From Pelagibius sp. (lineage in GTDB: Bacteria; Pseudomonadota; Alphaproteobacteria; Kiloniellales; Kiloniellaceae), in contig NZ_JANQKD010000067.1 in NCBI RefSeq assembly GCF_028281305.1, forward strand, positions 1-55,500: a DNA stretch of 55,500 nucleotides, in the 5' to 3' direction. Numbering within the stretch: position 1 is the first letter of the stretch; every line of letters starts with the position of its first letter. Positions 1 to 8,314 of this stretch are shown here, in pieces. The notes beneath the pieces were generated by a model. That model saw only the letters and a program-made list of their open reading frames with translations. It was not told the DNA's origin and made no database searches. The position numbers were made by a program, and so were the translations under genes.

Positions 1-358
1 ACATCCTGACGCCTTCCAGGAAGCGCTCGTCCTTCATCTCGACGCCGACCTTGCCGATGTGGAGGTCCGGCTCGTTGATCTCTTCCCCTTCCCCATGCAC
101 CAGGAAGACGTAAGGCGCATCGAGCTTGTAGTAGCTGCCCTCGTAGGAGAAGCCATAGATGCGCGCCAAGCGCGGATCAAGCTCCGACCTCAGCTTATCG
201 GTCAGAGGATTGCGATTCTGAGGACGGCTATCGTCGTTGAGCGCCCCCAATCCGTCTTCGTCAAGCCTTAGTCCCCGGTAGAAACGCCCGAAGAGTCTCA
301 CTTGCGATGAGGCCAGCAGTGTCTCGTCAAAGATCGAAACTTCATCGGAATTCATCAT
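1..358 (-). CDS. Hypothetical protein, 3' end outside window
   Basis: The visible N-terminal ~119 residues (starting MMNSDEVSIF) are coding-like, with many aromatic and charged residues, including RIYGFSYEGSYYKL followed by PYVFLVHGEGEE. I recognise no family. The chosen start is the first of two adjacent ATGs directly after the purine run GGGAGGGG, a Shine-Dalgarno sequence that is rather close to the first ATG and well placed for the second (355). The same frame stays open further upstream to an ATG at 457, which would add 33 residues (MQQCYDPPRWGKFWIPGAG...) but has no visible ribosome site, so the start is uncertain. The gene lies downstream of the metallopeptidase and is probably the last visible member of the cyclase-YcaO-TfuA-peptidase operon. 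It could be the substrate or a partner of that system, which is inference only. Confidence 0.6.
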   Translation of the reverse strand, partial: MMNSDEVSIFDETLLASSQVRLFGRFYRGLRLDEDGLGALNDDSRPQNRNPLTDKLRSELDPRLARIYGFSYEGSYYKLDAPYVFLVHGEGEEINEPDLHIGKVGVEMKDERFLEGVRM

Positions 359-476
359 CCCCTCCCGTGTTCGAAGCTCAAAGGTTGCGGCACCGCCGAG
401 CCCCGCACCGGGAATCCAGAATTTCCCCCAGCGCGGCGGATCATAACACTGCTGCATGAAGTAACAAGCAAGGTAA

Positions 477-1895
477 CTACACCTCTACGCGAAAACTGTG
501 GTTGATCATGCCGTATACCTGGGCATGGCTGTCCGGGTCATCCCGTGGCGGCCGGGATGCTGCATGGCGACGTTGATTCTGCACCCAGGCCCAGCGCAGC
601 GCGTAAGCCGCACTGCGCGGCGGCTGGCGTTGCGTAGCCTCCGGCCCCGCGATACCGATGCCCCGCGCCTGGAAGTTTTCGGCGAAGGCCGGCAGGTTCT
701 GTTCCTGGCCCAGCTCCGCCATGACCTCAAGGAACGTGCGGGTGAAACGGCCGAAGCTGAAGTGATCGGCGTCGAGACGGTGCCAGGCGACGGCAAGGGC
801 AAAGCCGATGTAGTCCCTGGCCTCGATCAGCGAGTCGACGAAGGCTGACCGATGGTGGCTGACCGCGCCCTCGTGTATCTGCTGCAGACGATCGAGACTG
901 GCCGTCACGCTGTCTTCCGTCCAGCCGCGCGGGTCGCCGTCGCGCGGCAGGATGCCACGCCGCACCAGGCCGTCCTGGTAGATCTCCACGAGGCTGTCGA
1001 AGATCGCACCGGTCAGCGGCTGGGCCAGGTCGTGCGACTTGCGTCCCTGGCCGCTGGGATCGATCCACTCGCCATCAGCCGTGAGGCGCAGCGAGGCCAG
1101 GTCCTCCATATGGGTATCGTTGCTGGCAATGCGGATCTGCTCGCTGTTCGACAGCTCGCCGATGCGGTTGAGGAAATTCAGGACGTAGAGGTTGCCGCCG
1201 GTCTGGTCGATGAGATCGTCGATGATGGTTTCGAAGTGCAGTGTCGACAGCAGCGCCACCAGATCGGACATCGATTCATGGAACCCGAGGTACTGCGGCG
1301 TCAGTCCCCCAGATCCCGGAATCCCGACCTCCGAAAACAGCAGCGTATGCCCCACCTCGTGCGCCAGAACATCGAAGTTCAGGGCAAAGGGCTGATACTC
1401 GCCGTCGGCAGAGGTGCGACCGCCGGTCTCGATGAAGCCGACGCCGGCATGGGCGTTGTCCCAGGCCACGTCGGGCACCAGTTCGATGATGAAACGGTCC
1501 CGGGGGTCGTACCAGTCGACGGTCTTCCCCAGATAGCCTTCCCAGATATCCAGGACAAAGCGCACCGAGCCGTACATGTGAGCCGCAAGAAAGCGGCGGT
1601 CATCCAGGGGAATGTGGTCGAAGTGGCCGTCGGGCCCGGCCTCGGCCGGAGCATATGCCGGCCCACGGTAGGGCGGCATGTAGGGGAAGGTGTAGGGCGC
1701 CGGCTTGTCGATCGCATCGACCACGCGCATCGCGCCATCGAAAGGACCGGGCGCGATGGTTCCCGGCGGCGGCGAGACGCGAACGGTTTCGGGCCTGGAA
1801 AAGCCATGCAGGCTTGGCATCTGCGGAAACAGACGAAAGCGCGTGCCGCCGACGACACCGTCCACGGCATCCAGCCTTTCCCAGAACGCGGTCAT
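477..1895 (-). CDS. Gluzincin-type zinc metallopeptidase-like protein of the TfuA/YcaO operon
   Basis: The protein has 472 residues. A zinc-site motif HEVGH lies at residues 179-183 (AHEVGHTLLF), and a second motif HESMSD at about 206-211 supplies a Glu 24 residues after the second His. That is the HExxH...E arrangement of gluzincins such as the M4/M36 thermolysin clan. A later HDLAQPLTGAIFDSLVEIY segment resembles the part of thermolysin-like enzymes that carries further active-site residues. No signal peptide is visible, so it should act in the cytoplasm. The start was set at 1895 because a strong GGAAGGGGGG site precedes it; the longer open frame to 2021 would overlap tfuA by about 100 bp and has a low-complexity Arg-rich start. 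The gene follows tfuA by 25 bp in the same operon, which suggests a protease that trims a modified peptide or protein. The substrate is unknown. Confidence 0.8.
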   Translation of the reverse strand: MTAFWERLDAVDGVVGGTRFRLFPQMPSLHGFSRPETVRVSPPPGTIAPGPFDGAMRVVDAIDKPAPYTFPYMPPYRGPAYAPAEAGPDGHFDHIPLDDRRFLAAHMYGSVRFVLDIWEGYLGKTVDWYDPRDRFIIELVPDVAWDNAHAGVGFIETGGRTSADGEYQPFALNFDVLAHEVGHTLLFSEVGIPGSGGLTPQYLGFHESMSDLVALLSTLHFETIIDDLIDQTGGNLYVLNFLNRIGELSNSEQIRIASNDTHMEDLASLRLTADGEWIDPSGQGRKSHDLAQPLTGAIFDSLVEIYQDGLVRRGILPRDGDPRGWTEDSVTASLDRLQQIHEGAVSHHRSAFVDSLIEARDYIGFALAVAWHRLDADHFSFGRFTRTFLEVMAELGQEQNLPAFAENFQARGIGIAGPEATQRQPPRSAAYALRWAWVQNQRRHAASRPPRDDPDSHAQVYGMINHSFRVEV

Positions 1896-1920
1896 CCGCG
1901 GTTCCCCCCTTCCACCTTTC

Positions 1921-3321
1921 TCACGCCGCCCCGCTTCCCCGGCCGTCGGTGGCCTGCGCGAGAGGCGCCTGTTTATCCGCCAGCAGCGCACGATAAACCT
2001 TCTCGCGCGCGAGGACAGCAAGCAAGTCCTTCAGTCCGTCGAAGCCAAGGTCTCGCGCAAACCCGGTAACATCGTCCGGCGCGCGGCGCCCCAGGCAGTC
2101 TTCAAAATACCAGTCCAGCAGAGACTCGGACGAGAGCGCAGAAGGGGCAGCCTCCGTCTCAAAAGTCTGTTGCAGCCGCTCTTCCTTGTCGCGGGCGCGC
2201 TCGGCGAGCGTCCGGTAGCGATCCTCGCTACGCAACACGTCGAGAATGGCGGCGTCCAGGTCTTGGCCCGCCGCGTCCCGGCTGTGGTCCAGCGCCACCT
2301 CGAAGTCGAGCAGCCGGTTGAGACCGGCGCGGTCGAGATCGCAAGCCGCAGCCCAGCGGTCCAGGGCCTCACGCGACAACAGCCCGTGCCGGCGCCGCAG
2401 CCGGTCCAGAGCCTTGCGGCGTGCGGCGGCATCCGCCACGGGCAGCGAGTCCTCCGCATACAACCGCAGGCGCAGGAGCGCCGTCATCCGCAGCGAGTCA
2501 TAGAGTTGGGGATCAAGCCGCAGTTCCTCGATCACTCTTCGCTCTGCCGCGCTGAGGACGGGCGCCGCCCCCTCGGACTGCTCGACGAACTGCGCCCAAA
2601 GGGTTGTTCGTTCAAAAACAAATGCCGGCTCCGTCTCGTGGCGGTCCGCGGCCCCTCCGCTCAGGTGCTGCAGCAGCGCCCGGGCGTCTTCGCGTTTCTG
2701 ATCGACGCGGCCCGTTTCCAGCCAGTCCAGGAGGGCAGAACTCTCGCCCCGCTCAAGGCCCAGTTCAGCCATCACGGCAGGCAGGGACGCGAAGCTGCGC
2801 TCCCGGAAAAAGCGCTCCTTGTAGACGGCAACCAGACGGTCGCGCAGGCCGGCATCGATGACACCCTGCTGCGCCGCCGCGGCGAAGCTTGCGCGCAGAT
2901 CGACCATGGCGTCCGAGAGCGCCGGGTAGCCCAGCTCGGGCGGGCCGTGCACGACGGCAACCTCGTCGTCGTCTTCAAAAGCCTCGTCTTCGAAGGGTGC
3001 GAAGACACCGTCCCGAAACCCTTCGTAGATCCTGCCGACACCCACCATGCCGAAGGGCTCCAGCTCGGCGGCGCGGAGAGCCCCCATACTGGCCGCGCCG
3101 AAGACGGGAATGCCCTGGTCCATGGCCCAGAGGATCTCCTTGTGCCAGACCGAGGGCACCTCCTGGAAGTATCCGTCGATGATCGCGATGGCGGCGGGCC
3201 GGCTCTCCTGCACAAGACGGTATACGTCGCCCTGTCGCACCGGCGCGCGATAGTCCGCCTGCAACAGGCCGGCGGCCTCCTCCCGCGGGAGACTGGGGCC
3301 GAGGAAGACGGTGACGGTCAT
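1921..3321 (-). CDS. tfuA: TfuA-like domain protein
   Basis: This 466-residue protein opens with a TfuA-like core of about 150 residues. It includes IDGYFQEVPSVWHKEILWA (about 48-66), GAASMGALRAAEL (about 75-87) and FGMVGVGRIYEGFRDG (about 90-105), which are the hallmark strings of the family. The remaining ~300 residues are a charged, mostly helical extension without a recognised domain. TfuA proteins are partners of YcaO enzymes. In methanogens the pair thioamidates a glycine of methyl-coenzyme M reductase, and in bacteria it makes thioamidated ribosomal peptides; TfuA is thought to supply or allow the use of sulfide. The ATG overlaps the ycaO stop codon by 4 bp (ATGA), so the two are translationally coupled, and the metallopeptidase follows. 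The family call is firm; the target here is unknown. Confidence 0.9.
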   Translation of the reverse strand: MTVTVFLGPSLPREEAAGLLQADYRAPVRQGDVYRLVQESRPAAIAIIDGYFQEVPSVWHKEILWAMDQGIPVFGAASMGALRAAELEPFGMVGVGRIYEGFRDGVFAPFEDEAFEDDDEVAVVHGPPELGYPALSDAMVDLRASFAAAAQQGVIDAGLRDRLVAVYKERFFRERSFASLPAVMAELGLERGESSALLDWLETGRVDQKREDARALLQHLSGGAADRHETEPAFVFERTTLWAQFVEQSEGAAPVLSAAERRVIEELRLDPQLYDSLRMTALLRLRLYAEDSLPVADAAARRKALDRLRRRHGLLSREALDRWAAACDLDRAGLNRLLDFEVALDHSRDAAGQDLDAAILDVLRSEDRYRTLAERARDKEERLQQTFETEAAPSALSSESLLDWYFEDCLGRRAPDDVTGFARDLGFDGLKDLLAVLAREKVYRALLADKQAPLAQATDGRGSGAA

Positions 3322-4646
3322 GTGCCCGTCCTCTCGGTGGGCAGGCTGAGCCCGCGTGCCCGGGCGCGGCGGCCGGGGCGGTAGTCGCTGCCCTCGCCCT
3401 GGTAGGCGCCTTCCAGTCCCGAGGCCACGGCGCGCACCACCGGGATCCCGATTTCAGGCTTGGTCAGGTCGACCGCGGCGACCTCTTCGACGCCGACCGC
3501 CGCAAGGCATCCCACCACCGCCGAAAGGTCGCCGGCAATGTCCGCACCACTGAGGTTCGGAACATCGCCATAGCTGCGCCGCGGCGGGTCCGCCAGCCAC
3601 AGGCGCGCGGTGCGGTTGCGCGCCAGCTTGGCGGCGCTGTCGTAGGATTCGGGCACGTAGTCGTCGCGCGACCCGGCGATGCGGGTGGTGCGCGACTGCG
3701 CCGCCTCGGTCAGGGCGCGCAGCAGCGCGACCTCCCGGTCCGGATGACAGCCGGCCCCCAGTTCCGCCTCGACGCTGTGGTCGCTGGGCTCCGCCACCGC
3801 ACAACAGAAGACCGGCACGCCAACGTCGGAGGTGACATCCCAAAGGCCGACCGAAAGCCCAGCCTGCGCATAGTGGTCCAGGAGCGAACGGGCAGCCGCG
3901 CTGTCCACCGTCCCGGCGTCTATCTTGCTGGCGGCGCGCACCGCATCGCCACCGAGCCTCCAGAGGCTGAGCGCATCCCTTTCGATCAGTTCGCAGACCG
4001 CGTGGAGCGCAGCCTCTTCGAAGGTATTGCCGGACGCCAGGCCGTTGGTGTCGGCGGGAAAGACATAGCTGCCGGGCGGCTGCGGCAAGGTGAAGTTGGT
4101 CGAGACCAATTCCAGCGGCACCCAGAGCGGCGCACCGCGATCGCCCGACGTGGAACGGCGGGGGTCGAGGTGCCCGGCCTCGATCCAGAGGATCGGCTGC
4201 TCGGGATGAAAATCGCCCAGGCGCGACCGCGGCAACCCGGAAACGTCGATGACCCTCTCCGAGACTGCCAGCTCGTTGAACGAGAGCATCCGGAGCGGCT
4301 TTGCGATGCGTTCGGCATGAAAGGTCTCGGCCGACTCCATAAAGGCCGAGACCCTGGCTTCATCCACCGTGAGGCCCTTGCCCTGCGACACAGCGATGGA
4401 GCGCGACAGGGGACGGCAGGCCATGAAGACGGGAATGCCGATGCTGTCCAGCCCGGTCACGTTGGCGAGGCGCGTGATTCCAATCTGCCTGGCAAAGGGC
4501 AGCACCCGGGCCAGCGTCTCTTCCGGCCGTCGGCTGCGATGGGTGCCGCCGCGGTAGACCTTCGCAGAGCCCGGCGGCACCGCAGCCGGCGGCACGGCGC
4601 TGCCAGAATCGCCAGAGGCCTGCTCTCGTCGCGCGGCTTCGGTCAT
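3318..4646 (-). CDS. ycaO: YcaO-type ATP-dependent cyclodehydratase/thioamidase
   Basis: This is a 442-residue YcaO protein. The nucleotide-binding signature elements are present: AFMESAETFHAERIA (about 101-115), NGLASGNTFEEAALHAVCELIERDA (about 201-225) and RALTEAAQSRTTRIAG (about 310-325). YcaO enzymes phosphorylate a peptide backbone amide with ATP and then let a nucleophile attack: a Cys/Ser/Thr side chain gives azolines and sulfide gives thioamides. The C-terminus (SLPTERTGT) lacks the PxPxP tail typical of azoline-forming members. Together with the coupled tfuA this favours thioamidation. The gene begins 5 bp after the cyclase-ATPase stop codon and overlaps tfuA, so it sits in the middle of a single operon. 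No separate E1-like or ocin-ThiF partner is visible. Confidence 0.92.
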   Translation of the reverse strand: MTEAARREQASGDSGSAVPPAAVPPGSAKVYRGGTHRSRRPEETLARVLPFARQIGITRLANVTGLDSIGIPVFMACRPLSRSIAVSQGKGLTVDEARVSAFMESAETFHAERIAKPLRMLSFNELAVSERVIDVSGLPRSRLGDFHPEQPILWIEAGHLDPRRSTSGDRGAPLWVPLELVSTNFTLPQPPGSYVFPADTNGLASGNTFEEAALHAVCELIERDALSLWRLGGDAVRAASKIDAGTVDSAAARSLLDHYAQAGLSVGLWDVTSDVGVPVFCCAVAEPSDHSVEAELGAGCHPDREVALLRALTEAAQSRTTRIAGSRDDYVPESYDSAAKLARNRTARLWLADPPRRSYGDVPNLSGADIAGDLSAVVGCLAAVGVEEVAAVDLTKPEIGIPVVRAVASGLEGAYQGEGSDYRPGRRARARGLSLPTERTGT

Positions 4647-4651
4647 CGCTC

Positions 4652-7600
4652 CTATCCGCTTCTGCGGCCCCGCGCGGTGGAGAGAATGGCGGTCGCCGCG
4701 GCATAGTCCGCCGTGCCCGCCATGGTCTCGAGCCCGACAAGGCGCGGTTCCAAAGTCTTGCGGGCTTCCTCGCTGTAACCCTGCACGCGCAGCAGCCCGG
4801 CCAGGCTGGTCGCGGCGCGCAGCGACAGGGTCCTGGCGCCCTGGTCGCTGGCCAGGTCCAGGGCGCTGCGATAGGCGGCGATGGCCGGTTCCGGATCATG
4901 CGGCATGCGCAGTTGCAGCAGATAGCCGATGCGCCGACGCAGCTCCGGCAGCCATATGCGGAGCCCGAGTGACTCGAACTCCGCCTGCGCCGCTGTGCAT
5001 TCTTCCAGGGCTTCGTCGATGCGGCCGTTCAGCGCAAGAACCTCGGCAAACATGTCGTAGTAGACGGGGAAGTCCTCCTGCGTGCCAATGTCTTTCTGGC
5101 GCTCCAATCCTTCGCGGATCTCGCCGAGGCCCTTGGAGAGGTTGCCGAGGCGCGAGTGCGCCCAGCCTGCAAAAACCAGCGCCTTGGCCCGGTCGTCCTT
5201 GAAGCCGTGCTCGTCGGCAAAGGCGATCAGTTCGTCGGCAATACGCAGAACCTCCACCGGATCGCGCTGATAGAGCCGATGCATGATGGTGATGTACTTG
5301 TAGTGGCTCCAGCTGCCGCCGTGGTCGAGATTTTCCAGCCACGCCCTGGCCTGACGCTCGTACTCCATGGCCTCGTTGGGCCGGCCCATAAGCCAGTAGA
5401 CCAGCAGACTCTCGCCAAGACCGCAGACCTTGGCATCGTGATTGCCGTAGAGCGTGGCATGGGCGCGGTAATCGCCCTTGTCGTAGAGGGCGAGACCCGC
5501 GTCGATGTGCCCCATGCAGCCATGGAGGTCGCCGCGGTTGAAGTGTGATGCCCATTGGCAGTGGTGGGCCTGGAGCAGCAACTCCTCGTCCTTGCGGCCC
5601 CTGGCGCGGACCAGCAGTTCGTCGGCGCGCTGGCCCATTTCGTTGAAATCGCGTGAACGGCGCCACCATCCCCAATAGACCGGGAAGTGGTCGCGGGACT
5701 CGGGCAGGCTGCGGCAGAGCTCGTAGCCCTCGCCGTAGATCTGCTCGACTTCCGTCGAACCCGGACCGTGCAATGCGATCAGGGCCGGGCCCAGGCGGAT
5801 CAGGATTTGCAGGCGCAGTCCCTTGTACTCCTTGCTGTCGGGCAGCTCGTCCAGCGCCTCCAGACCGCGGCGCAGATGGTGGACCGCTTCGACCAGCGCC
5901 GACTGGGCCAGGCTCAGGCGGCCGGCCTGCAGCCACAGCCGCGCGGCTTCGTCATAGAGGCCCGCCGCGCTGACGTGGTGAGCCACCAGGTCCGGCCGCT
6001 CGTCTTCGATCCGGGGACGCAGCTTGCGCAGGCCCAGCGCGGTTTCAGCGTGGAGGCGCTGACGCTCCTCGCGCAGCAGCGATGCATAGGCGGCTTCCTG
6101 GACCAGGCCGTGCTTGAAGATAAAGGTCTCCTTGCCGCGCTGGTCGACATCGCGGTGGATCAGGCCGGCATCGGACAGAGCGATCAGGGCATTGTCCAGG
6201 TGGTCCGGATCGAAGCCGCCGACCGTCGAGATCAGATCGCGCGAGAAGGAGCGCCCGAGCACCGCCCCCACCCGGGCGACGGTCTTGGCAGCCCCCACAC
6301 GGTCGAGCCGTTCCATCAGCGAGTCATGCAGGGAGATGGGTACGCGGGCGGCTTCATCCCGGCGGCGGTTCTTGCCCTTCGCGGCCCGCTCGAAATCGAG
6401 CTCGATGACCGACTTGGTCAGTTCCTCGACGAAGAGGGGAATGCCGTCGGCCTTTTCGGCAATCTCGCCGACAATGGCTTTGGAGAGTGCGGTTCCCTGG
6501 GCGAGGCTGGCGATCAGCGCCTGGGTGTCTTTTGCCGGCAGCCGTCCGAGCTCCAGATGATTCACGTGGGCAAGCGTGCCCCAGGGTGCGTAGAAGTCTG
6601 TGCGGCAGGTGATCAGCACCTGGGCGCGCTTGTCTGCAATAGTATTGACGACGCGGTCGAGCAGTTCGATGGAGGTCGGATCGAGCCATTGAAAGTCGTC
6701 CACAACGACCACCAGTGGCTGGACGCGCGTGAGCAGCGAGAAGTAGTCGACGATGGTGCGTAGGGTGCGCTCGCGCGCCTGCTTGGCGGCCGCCTGCGAC
6801 TGGGGGTTGTCGATCGACACCGGGCTCAAGAGGTCGGTGAAGACGTTGACCCGCAGCTCGCGCTCAGGGCCTTCGCCCTGCACCACCGCTGAGAGCTTCT
6901 CGCGGATGACAGCGGGCCCGTCGCCATGATCGACACCGGCGATCAGGCGAAAACGCTGAATGATCGGATGCAGCGGCGAATCCTGGTTGTAGGGCGATGC
7001 CTGATAGATCTGCACCGTCGCGTCCTGCTCGACCTCGCGCAGGAACTGGTGAGTCAGGCGTGACTTGCCGATCCCGGGTTCGCCGCAGATCATCAACACC
7101 CGACCGTGGCCATCCTGCGCCTGCCGCCACTGGGCACGCAGCAGGTCCAGCGGCTCGCTGCGGTCCGCGAAGGAGGTCTGGGTCCAGCGCCCGAAGTTGA
7201 CGTCGGCGCGGTCGCCCTTGTGCTCGCCGAGCACGCGCCAGGTGCGCACCGGCTCGGTGAGCCCCTGAAACTCCCGGCTGCCCATGTCTTCGAAGTCGAA
7301 GGCATCCTGGGTCAGGCGGTAGGTCACGTCGGCGACCACAATCTCATTGGGACCGGCGATGCCCTGCACCCTTGCGGCCAGATTGGGCGCGACGCCGATG
7401 GCCGGCTGTTCGACGGCGGCCCCGCCGCCGATCAGGTCGCCGACGATGACGACGCCGGAGGCCACGCCGATCCGCACCGCCAGTTGCGTTTCCGCCGGCA
7501 TCTCCAACTCGCCGATGCCGGCGGTGATGCTGAGCGCCGCGTGCAGGGCGTGGACCGGCGCATCTTCATGCGCCATGGGATAGCCGAAGTAGGCCAGGAT

Positions 7601-7999
7601 GCCATCGCCGACGTAGCGGGCGATGTAGCCCTCGTGAGTGCCGATGATCGACGCGCAGTAGGTCTGATAGCGGCGCACAACCTCCAGCAGGTCCTCTGCC
7701 TCCAGGCGCTCGGAAAGAACGGTCGAGCCGACGATGTCGCAGAACATGACGGTCAGGTGCCGCCGCTCGGCGGGAACGCGGTCGGCCCGGCGGGCCTCCG
7801 GCTCGGCCTTTGCGGGCTCCTGGGTGCCCAGCGCCTCGGCGGCGCGCAGCAGGCGCTTACGCTGCCCCAGCGTCAGCCCGAGCTGGCGAAGATCGTCCTC
7901 GTTGAGATCGGGCACGATCTCAAGATCGATATCGTTCTCTTCAAAGGTGTCGGCGAGGCCACCAAGGCCGATTGCCGTCAGCCACTGGCGAATGGCCAT
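4652..7999 (-). CDS. SAM domain-class III adenylate cyclase-AAA ATPase-TPR regulator
   Basis: The protein has 1115 residues and several modules. A SAM domain covers residues 1-57 (WLTAIGLGGLADTFEENDID). A class III nucleotide cyclase domain spans about 78-260, with both metal-binding aspartates visible (FCDIVGST, D88; RYVGDGILAYFGYP, D132). An AAA/NACHT-like ATPase follows, with Walker A GEPGIGKS (306-313) and a Walker B-like VVVVDDFQWLD. The last ~450 residues are TPR-like helical repeats. The architecture matches proteins that combine cyclase output or sensing with a MalT/AfsR-like signal ATPase. It is the first gene of the operon that continues 5 bp later into ycaO, so it probably controls or senses the modification system. 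Whether it makes cAMP cannot be told from sequence alone, although the catalytic aspartates argue for activity. The ATG at 7999 starts directly at the SAM domain. Confidence 0.9.
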   Translation of the reverse strand: MAIRQWLTAIGLGGLADTFEENDIDLEIVPDLNEDDLRQLGLTLGQRKRLLRAAEALGTQEPAKAEPEARRADRVPAERRHLTVMFCDIVGSTVLSERLEAEDLLEVVRRYQTYCASIIGTHEGYIARYVGDGILAYFGYPMAHEDAPVHALHAALSITAGIGELEMPAETQLAVRIGVASGVVIVGDLIGGGAAVEQPAIGVAPNLAARVQGIAGPNEIVVADVTYRLTQDAFDFEDMGSREFQGLTEPVRTWRVLGEHKGDRADVNFGRWTQTSFADRSEPLDLLRAQWRQAQDGHGRVLMICGEPGIGKSRLTHQFLREVEQDATVQIYQASPYNQDSPLHPIIQRFRLIAGVDHGDGPAVIREKLSAVVQGEGPERELRVNVFTDLLSPVSIDNPQSQAAAKQARERTLRTIVDYFSLLTRVQPLVVVVDDFQWLDPTSIELLDRVVNTIADKRAQVLITCRTDFYAPWGTLAHVNHLELGRLPAKDTQALIASLAQGTALSKAIVGEIAEKADGIPLFVEELTKSVIELDFERAAKGKNRRRDEAARVPISLHDSLMERLDRVGAAKTVARVGAVLGRSFSRDLISTVGGFDPDHLDNALIALSDAGLIHRDVDQRGKETFIFKHGLVQEAAYASLLREERQRLHAETALGLRKLRPRIEDERPDLVAHHVSAAGLYDEAARLWLQAGRLSLAQSALVEAVHHLRRGLEALDELPDSKEYKGLRLQILIRLGPALIALHGPGSTEVEQIYGEGYELCRSLPESRDHFPVYWGWWRRSRDFNEMGQRADELLVRARGRKDEELLLQAHHCQWASHFNRGDLHGCMGHIDAGLALYDKGDYRAHATLYGNHDAKVCGLGESLLVYWLMGRPNEAMEYERQARAWLENLDHGGSWSHYKYITIMHRLYQRDPVEVLRIADELIAFADEHGFKDDRAKALVFAGWAHSRLGNLSKGLGEIREGLERQKDIGTQEDFPVYYDMFAEVLALNGRIDEALEECTAAQAEFESLGLRIWLPELRRRIGYLLQLRMPHDPEPAIAAYRSALDLASDQGARTLSLRAATSLAGLLRVQGYSEEARKTLEPRLVGLETMAGTADYAAATAILSTARGRRSG

Positions 8000-8314
8000 C
8001 GCGCCCTTTCCTCTCCCGGGCTCAAGCAGCCCAGCCGCACCGCGCTGTCCGCGCGCAGGCTAACGGACGGTCCAGGCCGGGCCTGTGACCGAACTGTGGC
8101 ATGGCAACGCCACCCGGCAGGCGCACGGGCGCCGCCGGTCATCCATCTCCCCTGCAAAGCGCGCACTTTCCCCACTCTTCGCTCTCCCTCGCAGCCTCTA
8201 TACTATCGCTTCGGGAAAGGCGTCGACGTGTTTTCTGTCACATTGTCGGGAACCGGGGCCGGCACCGGGGGTCAGGAGCACCCCTGCCGGGGTTGGCGGG
8301 ATCGGACCCGGCCC
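8000..8314. other. Intergenic region upstream of the cyclase-ycaO operon
   Basis: This 315-bp gap separates the end of iclR from the cyclase start; both genes are on the minus strand. It must hold the operon's promoter unless transcription reads through from iclR. I see GC-rich self-complementary sequence near 8255-8305 (GGGGT pairing with ACCCC across 7 nt), but no T-run that would make a clear terminator. An AT-richer patch near 8195-8235 could hold a promoter, without a convincing -35/-10 pair. No small gene with a good ribosome site was found, so a precursor peptide for the YcaO system is not evident here. Confidence 0.4.

Noticed and set aside
1896..2021. N-terminal extension of the metallopeptidase
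   Set aside because: It overlaps tfuA by about 100 bp, is Arg-rich and low in complexity, and lacks a ribosome site, whereas GGAAGGGGGG precedes the ATG at 1895.
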